Shown here one piece after another: positions 46,067-55,514 of a stretch of DNA of 64,000 bases (the stretch's first letter is position 1; the number at the start of each line of letters is the position of its first letter). Origin of the DNA: Salinisphaera sp. G21_0 (GTDB taxonomy: Bacteria; Pseudomonadota; Gammaproteobacteria; Pseudomonadales; Endozoicomonadaceae). The notes beneath the pieces were generated by a model that made no database searches, was not told the origin of the DNA, and worked only from the letters and a program-made list of their open reading frames with translations. The stretch is taken from positions 1-64,000 of the forward strand of contig NZ_JAGHQW010000031.1 in assembly GCF_017744115.1 (NCBI RefSeq), in the 5' to 3' direction. A program made the position numbers and the translations under genes.

Positions 46067-47947
46067 TTAGAAGGTATAACCAACCGTTCCGGTAATGGTG
46101 CCTTTACGCAGAACGTTGTCGGCATCGCCACCCCAGGTCACTTTGGCCATCATATCGTCGTATTTGGCGGTCAGGCCCATGTTGATCCTTTTCTCGCCTT
46201 CTTCAAAGCGACCAGAAAAATGGGAGTTGCCATTAACGTCATGAGTAAAGCGGAAAGTGGACTCAAGGTTCAGTCCTTGCATTGCGACATCATTCCAGTT
46301 GGCACCAACCATCATGTTGTAGCCCCAGCTGTTTCGGTCGAGGCGTTCTTCCTCATTGATTCCTGATCCAGCGCCCTTTCCTAAGATTTTGCCATAGTAT
46401 TTATCATTCAGACCCGCTACTTGCTCAAACGCAGCTTCAGCAACAACGTACATCAGATCAGTGCCAAGAACAGCTCCAAATGGTTGGATGACAGATAAAG
46501 AGGCATCCCACATTGGAACTCTTTCAATGTTTTGATACCACTGATCTGTACTTGCTATAGCACCGGTTGCCTTGGAAGCCTTAAAGTCCTGACCTTGAGA
46601 AATCTTTCCAAGAGCAGCCGAAGTACTTTCAAGGATATCGTCTGGATGGTCAAGCCAGATTGGTGCATTTTCTCTATAGGTGATTTCACCGGCAATTTGT
46701 GTGTAGCCCCAGACTTTGGTATTGAAGCTGGCACCCCAGAGTTTAATGTCTTCTGGGTAAATTACTCGGGCATCAACACCTTTTGAAAGCATATAAAGAG
46801 TGGCAAGTTGGCCTCCTGCCAGAGTTGGATTACTTGCGCCAGCCAGATACGCAGCTATAGCTCCTGTAGGGCTACCGACTAGATTCAAGCCTTCCTGAGC
46901 AGCACTTTGTGAAACTCTTGCTTCAATAAATGGATTACTTGAATGATAGTTAGAATAATAAAGGGCAAATTCGGTATCAGGTAATGCCTCTGGCGAGAAT
47001 GTAAACTTCACTCCCCACTGGCCAGAATCCTTGGCCGCTTCGACACCACCTACATTGGCAACCTTTCCGTAGTCGGCAGCTTGCAGAATACCAGCTTGCT
47101 CCAGTACAGCATCCTGGCCTTTCAGTCCGAAATCCGATAGTTCATAGTAGGCAAAGTCAGAGCCCGGAACAAACAGATCTGAGCCAGAACCGTAAGTACC
47201 ACGCCCCAGCATAATTGATCGTTCCCAGTCGTATTGGGCAAAGGCTGACAGTTTCATTTCATCATTGAACTGGAGGTCTGCCATCAGCATGCCCTGGGCA
47301 ATGTTCAGATCACCATCAGAGCCAGGGAGGGAAGAGAGTGCAACATCATAGGCGTTCAGATCTCTCAAACCACCGGCGTAGAAAATGGATTCGCCCCAGT
47401 TATGGGTCTGATCACCCAGTTTAAGGCTGAGTTTCTGGCCGCCTTCAAATGTCCAGTCACCGTATAAATAAGCGCTTTGTAACTTGACCCCCCGGCCTTG
47501 ATTATCTTTTACTTCATCAGACCAGCCGTTAAATGTTCCAGTCTCATCGTCAAAGCCTTTTGCAAAATCCTTAGCGTTATTGGACTCCCACTTGTTGCTG
47601 CCATTCATTAGTACATGGTCGTAATAAGCCGTAGCACGACCATAGAAACCGTAGTTATCTTTTTTCAGGTCCAGCTCAGAAGTCAGTTTGAGAGCCTTGC
47701 TAACAAAGCCTTTATCAAAAGAACGATCACCGTCGTTCTCATTTTTCTCAGAGCCATCCGGTGTTTCATAACCTTCCAGATCATACTTGGCCCCCAAAGT
47801 AATGGTAGTATTGAGAGTCCCCTGCACTTCACCATCCATTGCCTCAAACTCATAAGCTTGGGTAGAAGCAGCGAAAAGCAGTGAACCGGATAAGACAAAA
47901 CCAGCGGTTGCAGGTGCGAGCTGCAGTCGTTTTTGTGGTGTCAACAT
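46067..47947 (-). CDS. DUF1302 family outer-membrane protein
   Basis: The 626-residue protein has a signal peptide (LAPATAGFVLSGSLLFAAST, cut near AYA/EFE). It is rich in alternating aromatic strands and ends in Phe (TGTVGYTF), as outer-membrane barrels do. The motifs LSLKLGDQTHNWGESIFYAG and LSAFAQYDWERSIMLGRGTY match DUF1302 proteins. Those often pair with DUF1329 lipoproteins and are linked to uptake of hydrophobic compounds. No DUF1329 gene is adjacent here. It is probably a beta-barrel porin-like channel. Confidence 0.8.
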   Translation of the reverse strand: MLTPQKRLQLAPATAGFVLSGSLLFAASTQAYEFEAMDGEVQGTLNTTITLGAKYDLEGYETPDGSEKNENDGDRSFDKGFVSKALKLTSELDLKKDNYGFYGRATAYYDHVLMNGSNKWESNNAKDFAKGFDDETGTFNGWSDEVKDNQGRGVKLQSAYLYGDWTFEGGQKLSLKLGDQTHNWGESIFYAGGLRDLNAYDVALSSLPGSDGDLNIAQGMLMADLQFNDEMKLSAFAQYDWERSIMLGRGTYGSGSDLFVPGSDFAYYELSDFGLKGQDAVLEQAGILQAADYGKVANVGGVEAAKDSGQWGVKFTFSPEALPDTEFALYYSNYHSSNPFIEARVSQSAAQEGLNLVGSPTGAIAAYLAGASNPTLAGGQLATLYMLSKGVDARVIYPEDIKLWGASFNTKVWGYTQIAGEITYRENAPIWLDHPDDILESTSAALGKISQGQDFKASKATGAIASTDQWYQNIERVPMWDASLSVIQPFGAVLGTDLMYVVAEAAFEQVAGLNDKYYGKILGKGAGSGINEEERLDRNSWGYNMMVGANWNDVAMQGLNLESTFRFTHDVNGNSHFSGRFEEGEKRINMGLTAKYDDMMAKVTWGGDADNVLRKGTITGTVGYTF

Positions 47948-48420
47948 GAGATGGTGTGTCCTTGCCGTTTATTATTAGAGTTATTTTTTCCACCAATGGA
48001 GCATTCTAACGACGCTGTAGCGCGGGTAAGCCGGATTCCTTTACAGCCCCGGAATTCCTGAAAGATAGTCCCCACTATCACCGGTTACCTGACTACTTGA
48101 ACCACAGTTGGCTATATATACGACGATGTTTAGAAAGTGCTCTTGGTATTATTTTTATTGTTCTGTGTTTCGGCCTGTCTATTTGTACTAAAGAGCATAG
48201 TGGTATGCAAGAAATTTATACCCTGTCTGGTCATTTCCTTCTTGATCTTTTTCCCCTTGTTTTACAGGGCTTTTCTTCCTGTCAGAGCGAGCTGTCTGGT
48301 GGTTACCTGTGATGGGACAACCAGTTTAACCTGTGTCTTTAATGTGAGCTGGTGCTCTTTGTGGGATAGCAAATCAACAGCTATAGCCCTCGTAGACACA
48401 ATGGTTTTCATTAGAATTCA
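47948..48420. other. Gap of 473 bp, no supported gene
   Basis: Hydrophobic plus-strand frames start at 48097 and 48137. They lack ribosome binding sites and family similarity, and the second runs into the antisense of the next gene. The part near 47948-48020 should carry the promoter for the DUF1302 gene. Confidence 0.45.
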
Positions 48421-49749
48421 TCATCTGTCAGAGATGAATTTTTCGAATTTTCCGGGAAGATTGAGGTCCTTGATGCTTCTGCGGATTGGGAAATTCAGTT
48501 CGGGACGAATGACGGCACGGCATACGTTCTGAAGTGTTGGCACTGTTTCTGCCTTGCTGACCAGCTTATCCAGTAAACCCAATAGATTCTCCAACGATGC
48601 CCGCTCCTTACGCGTGCAACCGGAGGCCAGTTTTTTTTGAATATTTGAACGATCGATTGCTAATTTTTCCAGATATTGTTGGTATTTTTGCCGGAGTCTG
48701 GTGTGTTTTATTGAGTTTGTTGGGGCAACCAGGAAGGTCTCTAACATTAATTCTAATGGTTCAATGAATTCAGCTAACTCTGTAGTGTCGATGGTCATTG
48801 GGTCGGCACCGCTTTCCAGCAGTGTTTGAATCATTGATTTTCTGACGTTTGCGCTTTCTTCTGCATCTTTGCCTTTATACAGCAGGGTAAACCTTAATGC
48901 CGTCATCCTCTTGCACTCGCCCTTGTAGGACCAGGGCCCGGTAGTCATGTTGGGGTTGGCTTTATGAAGCAACAGGGCTTCCAGCAGATCGGATTGTCCC
49001 GCTTTTGCCGCCATATGAAGCGGCGTCATGCTATCACCGTGATGACCGGCATCGGGAGTGGCCCCCAATTCAAGTAGCTTGAAGCAAGCATCCCACTGCT
49101 GGCGGTTTGAGACGATGGTCAGTAATGTTTGCTGCCCGGAATCGCTGTCAAATAATTTATCCTTACAGCGGTAGGCTTTATCAAAAAAATAAATCATCTC
49201 CCTGGTACTGATGGCCAGCATGGTAGGGATGAATGCAGTATCTTTGGGCTTTAAAACATGTTTTTCAACCAGAGACTTAAGGTATTCAATTTCGGTCGTG
49301 TTAGCCGGTTCTTCTGAACCAAGAAGGGCTATCCCTGTTACTTCTTTCTTTGGCGAATGATGGGCTTCAGCAATCTGATATTTGTACTTCATTGTTTTGG
49401 TGCTGATGACCAGTCTGTCCCCATCTTTCATTTCACTTCTGAACATGGGAAAAACGCTTGAGGGGATGATTATCTTGGCATCTTTAGCTATATGGTATTC
49501 ATAGGGGTTATTGCTCCTGGCCCCGTCATAAATGGCTGAATCAAAAGTACCCGTTTTAGTCATATACAGGTGAGGGGGGTGATAGATCGCCCGAACGGAT
49601 ACACCGTTGAGAGTGGTTTTAAGGCCTGTTTTATCCGGGATGAATTCACTGTCGTCGGATGCAAATCGTTTAGGGTCATAATGTTTTTGATGAGCGCCAT
49701 AAACCCTGTCAACAGAGTCAGAGAGGAATATGGTTTTGGTTATATACAT
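48421..49749 (-). CDS. Ankyrin repeat protein with C-terminal SOCS box-like motif
   Basis: The 442-residue protein has an unrecognised N-terminal domain (1-200) and three ankyrin repeats (about 205-320, including MTPLHMAAKAGQSDLLEALL and LLESGADPMT). A helical linker follows, and the last 40 residues read as a SOCS box. PTLQNVCRAVIR (404-415) fits the elongin BC box (S/P-L-x-x-L-C-R-x-x-I-R), and LNLPGKFEKFI fits the cullin-5 box (L-P-L-P-x-x-L-x-x-Y-L). This is the domain order of animal ASB ubiquitin-ligase adaptors. A bacterial copy would be expected to recruit host cullin-5 ligase to a target bound by the ankyrins. There is no signal peptide. Export and host action are inference. Confidence 0.7.
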   Translation of the reverse strand: MYITKTIFLSDSVDRVYGAHQKHYDPKRFASDDSEFIPDKTGLKTTLNGVSVRAIYHPPHLYMTKTGTFDSAIYDGARSNNPYEYHIAKDAKIIIPSSVFPMFRSEMKDGDRLVISTKTMKYKYQIAEAHHSPKKEVTGIALLGSEEPANTTEIEYLKSLVEKHVLKPKDTAFIPTMLAISTREMIYFFDKAYRCKDKLFDSDSGQQTLLTIVSNRQQWDACFKLLELGATPDAGHHGDSMTPLHMAAKAGQSDLLEALLLHKANPNMTTGPWSYKGECKRMTALRFTLLYKGKDAEESANVRKSMIQTLLESGADPMTIDTTELAEFIEPLELMLETFLVAPTNSIKHTRLRQKYQQYLEKLAIDRSNIQKKLASGCTRKERASLENLLGLLDKLVSKAETVPTLQNVCRAVIRPELNFPIRRSIKDLNLPGKFEKFISDR

Positions 49750-49961
49750 ACTGATAACGAGGGCTTTTTAGGTCATTCAGTGATTGATCAGATAATGCCA
49801 TATATATCCCATCACCCAATATCTCAGGCCATAAAACTGTTTTAAAGTTCCGTCATTTTTTCCTATTGTGTTGTTGATAGCTGATTGCCATCAACCCGTC
49901 ATTATCGTTATGGTATACGCGCAATAAATTTAATAAAAACGTTACTTTACCGAGCCTGCCT

Positions 49962-51290
49962 ATGCGTACCTTATGTTTTCTGCTGTCTTTGCTGATCTCT
50001 GCCCAGGCGTTTTCCTGGTCCAACCACACTCTGGTCACTCACCAGATGCTGGCGACACTGCCGCCGGTTCGGGATGCTGCGCCGGTGACAGTGGAAAGTC
50101 TGGAAAGCTTTCTGCTGGCTAATGAAGAGGCGCTGGAAGCGTTTCTGGATCAGCAGGAGCAGTGGATGCAGGAAAATTTATGGCACTATGCGCCCCGTCC
50201 GCAAGATCTGGCCTTCACGGCGACGGGCAGCAAAGAGGATATTCGTACCCGCTTTGCCCATGCCATTCGTGTTAACCCGAATACCAAATGGCCTCTGTAT
50301 TTACAGCTTCTTCCCGGGGAAAAACGATTGTCGCCACCCATTAAGCCCCAGTCAGTGAGCACACTGAACAGTTTTGATCATCTGGGGTCTGTGCAGTTGG
50401 TTCAGCTACAACCGGGGGATAAGGCCTCAGCCATCGATATCGTCACAACGGCCACGGACGAACCGGATCACGGGCTGGATATAGGCCTGTTTACCGACAG
50501 CAATACCGACTACGGCAAGATCTATGGGTTTGGTAAGCAGCCGTTTGGTAATCCAAACCTGGAATATGGTACACAGGCACCTTTCCACATGGGCTTTTAC
50601 CATGAGTCCTCGGTGCTTTATGCTCTGGGTGGTTTTTTAAAGCAGACGTATCCGGAGTATCGCATCCAGTCCTTTAAGCAGCTTTCCGAGTTTGCCTTCA
50701 GTAAGGGGCATGATTACTGGGGATGGCGTTTTATGGGATGGGGACTCCACTATCTCAGTGATTTTTCCAACCCGTATCATGTGATGCCGGTACCGGGCAA
50801 TAATACCATGGCAACCCTGTGGGTTGGCCTAATGAACCTTGTGGGTTTTCCAAAAGGGCAGAAAGAGGCGATCCAACTGGCATCGAACCGGCACACAGTC
50901 CTTGAAGATTTTCAAAGCCAGGTGATGAGTCAGGCTTATGCAGAGAAAAACCTGCAACACCCGACCATTCAGGCATTAACGAGACAAACAACCGCCAGGG
51001 TTTATGAGGATGATCATATTGTTACGGTCATTTCCAGGCAGGCTTATGATAAAGCGCACGATATTCACGAGGTGCTGGAACAGACCATGCCGGAACACTA
51101 CGTTGATGATCCCATGGTGGAATATTCTGAACTGAATACCAGGTCTTCGTTGCAGGCAACGGTGTTAAAGACTTCCGGGGAGGATGGCTATAACCGGTTG
51201 ATAGCGGTTATCACCGATTTGCTGGGTGGGTTTTCTGAGAATGGTGCTTCCTATGTGGAGGCTATTCTGTCTGCCAATACACGCTCTTAG
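49962..51290 (+). CDS. Secreted zinc-dependent phospholipase C-like protein
   Basis: The 442-residue protein begins with a signal peptide (MRTLCFLLSLLISAQAF) and the mature chain starts SWSNHTLVTHQM. An early Trp plus His pair and the motif HYLSDFSNPYH (His263, Asp267, His273, spacing +4 and +10) match the zinc site of the phospholipase C / S1-P1 nuclease fold (His118, Asp122, His128 in Bacillus PC-PLC). Such enzymes cleave phospholipids or nucleic acids outside the cell. The substrate is not clear from sequence. Its last codons were changed by insertion of the mobile element at 51286. Confidence 0.6.
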   Translation: MRTLCFLLSLLISAQAFSWSNHTLVTHQMLATLPPVRDAAPVTVESLESFLLANEEALEAFLDQQEQWMQENLWHYAPRPQDLAFTATGSKEDIRTRFAHAIRVNPNTKWPLYLQLLPGEKRLSPPIKPQSVSTLNSFDHLGSVQLVQLQPGDKASAIDIVTTATDEPDHGLDIGLFTDSNTDYGKIYGFGKQPFGNPNLEYGTQAPFHMGFYHESSVLYALGGFLKQTYPEYRIQSFKQLSEFAFSKGHDYWGWRFMGWGLHYLSDFSNPYHVMPVPGNNTMATLWVGLMNLVGFPKGQKEAIQLASNRHTVLEDFQSQVMSQAYAEKNLQHPTIQALTRQTTARVYEDDHIVTVISRQAYDKAHDIHEVLEQTMPEHYVDDPMVEYSELNTRSSLQATVLKTSGEDGYNRLIAVITDLLGGFSENGASYVEAILSANTRS

Positions 51291-51470
51291 GGTAGACATT
51301 AAGCTTACCCTCCATTTTCAATGGCTTTTGAATGGAACCACGAAGGACACAAAGAGCACGAAGGAAAAGAAAATCTCTTCTTTGTGCTCTTCGTGTCCTT
51401 CGTGGTTTTCCATCTTTAACTTCCCGAAGAGGGGAGTAGACGCTTAATGTCTACCCTAAGAATACACGCT
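51276..51470. mobile_element. 175-bp MITE with 19-bp inverted ends and 10-bp target duplication
   Basis: The ends CTTAGGGTAGACATTAAGC (51286-51304) and GCTTAATGTCTACCCTAAG (51442-51460) are perfect inverted repeats. They are flanked by identical AATACACGCT at 51276-51285 and 51461-51470, a 10-bp target site duplication. The centre holds an ACCACGAAGGACACAAAG hairpin of the same dispersed family as 17289. No ORF is inside, so it moved with a transposase supplied in trans. It entered at the stop codon of the phospholipase C-like gene: without it the gene would end ANTR-stop, now it ends ANTRS-stop. Confidence 0.9.
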
Positions 51471-51778
51471 AGGAGGCCAGGTTGGATTGAGTCGGCAGAT
51501 ATTTATCCCTATCACATCGGTGAGTTTTATACCGTTGCCACCTACGGGGCCCCTGTCCTTCCATTGATCCATTCAATTGGAAGGACAGCTTTCATCAGAG
51601 ATGCTGCAAAGATTTCAAATAATGTGAAAATCACGGAACGTTCTTGCAAAGTCACAGTCCAACCTGACTAATCGATCAGAAATGTATGAAAACATCTGCT
51701 CTACTACTTAACAACAATTGAGTAAAGCAGCTTGACTCAGTGTGCAAGCCTGGCTGACCTCTCAAGTTGGATACTATT
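51471..51778. other. Gap of 308 bp after the MITE, no supported gene
   Basis: A 74-codon plus frame begins inside the mobile element and runs to 51671, with no ribosome binding site or similarity. Nothing else is seen apart from the probable promoter of the following gene. Confidence 0.4.
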
Positions 51779-52002
51779 ATGATACCCGCCTCATTTGAAA
51801 ATACCCTTTCGACACGCTATCCAGAACAGCAAGAAGAACAAACGACCAGCCCTACGCTCCCACTTGTGAACATTGATTCATCGGAATTAACACCAGCACC
51901 ACAAGGTATCGAGCTGCATAGACGCTCAAAAATAACAGTGATTAACAAATTTATCTTGCGATGCCTGCTTCGCAAATCTTATCGATTGAGCTTAGGTCTT
52001 AC

Positions 52003-52009
52003 AAAAAAA
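52003..52009 (+). other. A7 run at first frame break
   Basis: The run follows CTTAC and precedes TAATGA. One base fewer restores the frame into the long downstream segment. Such runs are known slippage sites for polymerase or ribosome. Confidence 0.6.
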
Positions 52010-52442
52010 TAATGACAAGATTGATACCTATCGCCGTGAATTTACAAATTCTGCTGCTCAGAATAATCCGTTAGATACTTATAGAATCAACAAATCCAGG
52101 TTCAGAGATCTGAAGTCCAAAACCAATGAAAACCTTCGGTTACCCATACTCAGGCATAATAACACAAGATACGAAGCGCTAAAGACCAGAGTTGGAGAGC
52201 AAACACAGAGAATAAATGCACTTCTGGAAGATAATTTAAAATATGCTATCCAATCATTTTCCAATATTGGTCCCTTGCTTGACTTCGTCGCATCAGAGTT
52301 GTCTGAGTTTATGGTATTGTTCAATACGTTCAGTTCGTTACAGGAGTCATTAATAACGTTATTTGACAAGGACCAGCACCCCGGTAATGCCGAGACTCTT
52401 CAGTTGATATACATGCTTTACTGGCGGATCAATCAGGAATCA

Positions 52443-52450
52443 GGGGGGGG
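52443..52450 (+). other. G8 run at second frame break
   Basis: The run lies in AATCAGGGGGGGGAACATAA. With seven G the frame continues through CAT AAC CAC into the main frame. Poly-G runs of this length are classic phase-variation switches in host-associated bacteria. Confidence 0.6.
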
Positions 52451-54149
52451 AACATAACCACTCAGGTGCTCATCAGGAGTTGAAGGAAATACTGAGTGAC
52501 ATGGCCGTCAAGACTATGGGCTGTGATCTTGATTCACTCGATACTATGGAGTTATTAAAAAAATTCATTGAAAATAATCACTGTTATATCAGCATTCTGT
52601 CAACTTCAGGTCATAAAGCACTTATTCAACATTTGATAAACAGAATAGAGCGTTTACCAAAAGAGATGGTGTGTGCTGATTCACTATTTTTAATTAATGA
52701 AAAAATGGAAAGCCTTTTTAAAGATGATGAAAACACAATGCTCAAAAAGGCATTTTCTGTATTGTGCAATGAGGCCAAATCATTAGTTGATAGTAAGGCG
52801 GCTTTTTACAGAGTATATTTTGCTGGACTGGGCCAGGATGAGGTAGCCAAAAGAATATTCAGCAAAATGCATGCATCTATTAACAACTTTGATGATGCTC
52901 TGGAGGCATTTAATCAATTCAGTCAATTAAGCCCCAGTATTCGTAAGGAGTTCTTTGATGGCTTATATGAAAAAGTGATGTCCTGTGCTGTCAGCGCTGA
53001 ACATTTTCACCAGCTCGCCTTAAACCCTGATTTTGATAAAGATCATAGCAAATTATGTCTGGAAGGTTTAGCAAAGGATCCATGTCATATTGAGCTCAAA
53101 GAACTTCATAAGAATCTTATTGAAAAGAAAATCTTCCAGCAGTTTGATAAAGCTGCTGAGAAATCAGCAAATGATTTTATTGAAAAGTGTCAGTCACAGA
53201 TTCAGGGGATTGTTGAATTACGCAAAACTGAGTATCAGAATCAATACTCCGCCACAACCCCAGAGCTAACCAGGCGATTTGATGAAAAACTTATAATGGC
53301 CCGCAAGGAATTTAAAGAAGCTAACTATCTTTTCAGACATATTGGCAGTCGTAATGATATCAACATAACAAACTTTCAAGAAACTTTAAATAAAGCTGTT
53401 CGGCTTGCCATGGAGGCTATGATAGTGGCACCCACAGACGAAATGAGAAAAACGGGCGAAGAAGTGATCGAATCATATTTTAAGGAAATACACAGGTCGT
53501 GGCATGGTCATAAAAAAATGTTTAAGAAGCCAGATGCTATAGTTGAAATCATTAGTAAAATCAAAGCTAATCAAACGATAGAAAACAAATATAAGAATAT
53601 AAAAACCACGGCTATTTGTAATCTCAAGGCCCAGTTAAACTCTGAGGTGTCAAGTAAATTATGCGAAATCAATGAAAATGCGAAACGGAAAAAGGAAGAA
53701 TTAAGTTTCTCATTGCAGTTGCTCCACCAGCAACTTGGCAGTTATTACTCTGACTTGACTCAAATGAAACCCACCGAAAGATATTTTCTGGTAGACGGCT
53801 TTTGGATGCCGTATCTGTATGTTGCTTTATTCCTCACTCCGGAACGTACATTCAATACGGCTTATGGATCTGATTCTGGTGAATTGTGTGTAGATCGTCC
53901 TCCGTCTACGTGTGCAGAAAATTTATCCATACCCGCTTCCGGCTTTTCAGGTGATATTGATGTTGGGGGTATTGCCAGTCTGTCTCTTGATATAAGTGCA
54001 TACTTATCATTAGGCAACGTTGATCTTGCCTCTGAATTAGTCGTTTCTTCCGCAGACATTGGAGACGTTGCAAATGATGTTGCCGGTTTCTATTCAGGTG
54101 TTCTCAGTTTAGGTAGCCTCGGTGTGAGTAGTCTCAGCTTAAATAGTTC

Positions 54150-54330
54150 CGGTGGAGGTGGGCACAGTGGAGGTGGGTACAGTGGAGGTGGGTACAGTGG
54201 AGGTGGTTACAGTGGAGGTGGTTACAGTGAAGATGAGTACAGTGGAGGTGGGTACAGTGGTGGTGGGCACAGTCGAAGTGATTATGATGGAGGTGATTAC
54301 GGTGGCGGCGGTTTTGGTGGAGGCGGTTTC
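54150..54330 (+). repeat. 15-bp tandem repeat coding for SGGGY units
   Basis: GTGGAGGTGGGTACA-like units recur about eight times with drift, giving Ser-Gly-Gly-Gly-Tyr/His steps at the end of the long gene. The tail then turns to GGGFGGGGFGG. Repeat number probably varies. Confidence 0.75.
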
Positions 54331-54614
54331 GGCGGGGATGATTGATTACTGAGGTGATTATAATGTAACCCTATAAAATTCCTTACTTAGAGATCAATAG
54401 CTATTTTAAGCGAACGGGTTACGGAGTTTTTCAGGGAAATCGCTGATCAATTTGTCTGCGTTGTACAAAAAATAACCATGGTTTTGTGAGGCTTGAAAAT
54501 AGTGCGGTGCAGTCAGTTATCCACAGGTCATTCAATGGTTTGATCAATGAATCTGTTGATGACTAAAGATTGAGCTATATAACCAGAAATAGTTATTCAC
54601 TTTTATCCATCAAA

Positions 54615-54648
54615 AAATAAGCCCGGAACTTGCCGGGCTTATTCTTTC
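54615..54648. terminator. Terminator for the small acidic protein gene, bidirectional
   Basis: AAAATAAGCCCGG, loop AACTTG, CCGGGCTTATT followed by CTTTC. It stands between the two converging genes and has A/T runs on both sides. Confidence 0.75.
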
Positions 54649-54683
54649 AAGTGTTGAGAGGGCAGGGTGAGACCACTTCCTTA

Positions 54684-55148
54684 TCAGTGACGGGTTTCAC
54701 TGGCGGGGAGAATGTTGGGGTGATCCAGCCAGTCTTCAGGGTTGTCATCAATGGTATCTATGGCTTCTGCTTCTTCAAGCTCTCCTCGTGTCGCCAGCAC
54801 AGCCAGCTCTTTGGCAAATTTTTGCAACAGGTTAATAACATCATCACGATTACTGTTCAGGCTTTCATCGATTTCAATACTGAACAGAGGCGAGGCGTCA
54901 TCCGCAAGCTCATCCTCTTCCTTGCGAACAAGGACCATGTGCAGGCCGGAAAACTCGTCATCACTGACTTCAGCCAGTTTAAAGGTAATAGACTGTGCTT
55001 CCCGAAGAATAGACAACAGTTTCAGGGCTTCGGCAGCACTAAGATCTCCGGCATCTACACGGGCTTCAACATATTCTCTGGCCGAAAGACCAGAGGCAAT
55101 ATAGTTATCTACCAGATCTTGAATACTCTTGTACTTGTTTTGGCTCAT
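54684..55148 (-). CDS. Small acidic helical protein, function unknown
   Basis: The 154-residue product starts at ATG 55148 behind a strong AGGAGGGT ribosome binding site; a longer frame to 55217 lacks one. It is acidic and helical: YKSIQDLVDNYIASGLSARE, AALKLLSILREAQ-like and INLLQKFAKELAVLATRGEL segments, ending in a disordered tail. No family is recognised. No catalytic motif or membrane segment is visible. The next gene upstream is the divergent LysR regulator, so it stands alone. Confidence 0.65.
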   Translation of the reverse strand: MSQNKYKSIQDLVDNYIASGLSAREYVEARVDAGDLSAAEALKLLSILREAQSITFKLAEVSDDEFSGLHMVLVRKEEDELADDASPLFSIEIDESLNSNRDDVINLLQKFAKELAVLATRGELEEAEAIDTIDDNPEDWLDHPNILPASETRH

Positions 55149-55514
55149 AGACCCTCCTGAAAGCTGTTTCAGCGGATGCCTGACCCGTAGTTTGTCAGGC
55201 GCCAAGGCCAGATTCACCAGAGCCAGAGAGCGTTCTCAATTAGCCATGAGACCAGTACTTCAAACGTGTATTCAGACATGGCCATTTGCCTGATTGAGAA
55301 TGTCCTCTGACACTGATTCCTGTTTCCAGTGTACCTGATTAGCGATGAATGTATAGGGAATAATACTGATGAAGTTAAAGTGGTATAACTATAGTCTCGT
55401 GGTCAAATTGGCCTGGGCTTTTACAGGTCAGCTGTTTTTTTTCTCTGAGCTGATTGATCAGGCTCTTTTGTTTTAGATGGTGCTTTCAATCTTTGGGGTG
55501 CCTGTTACCAAAGT

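Larger units (their letters stand above)
51779..54345 (+). pseudogene. Long helical protein gene interrupted at two homopolymer runs
   Basis: Three consecutive frames join into one protein of about 855 residues if one base is removed at each of two runs. Frame 1 (from ATG 51779) ends at A7 (52003-52009); with six A it reads on as LTKNNDKIDTYRREF. Frame 2 ends at G8 (52443-52450); with seven G it continues NQESGGEHNHSGAHQELKE. Frame 3 (to 54345) is helical and Lys/Glu-rich, then has a Leu/Ser/Gly-rich domain and a GGGYS-rich tail. No family is recognised. The gene may be phase variable, rescued by slippage, a real pseudogene, or broken by homopolymer errors in the assembly. The last 621 codons alone lack a good start. 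Confidence 0.65.

Noticed and set aside
48137-48532. 131-codon hydrophobic plus frame
   Set aside because: It runs into the antisense of the Ank-SOCS gene and has no ribosome binding site; its hydrophobicity follows from the AT-rich gap.
51447-51671. 74-codon frame starting in the mobile element
   Set aside because: Its start lies in the inverted end of the element, and no similarity or ribosome binding site supports it.
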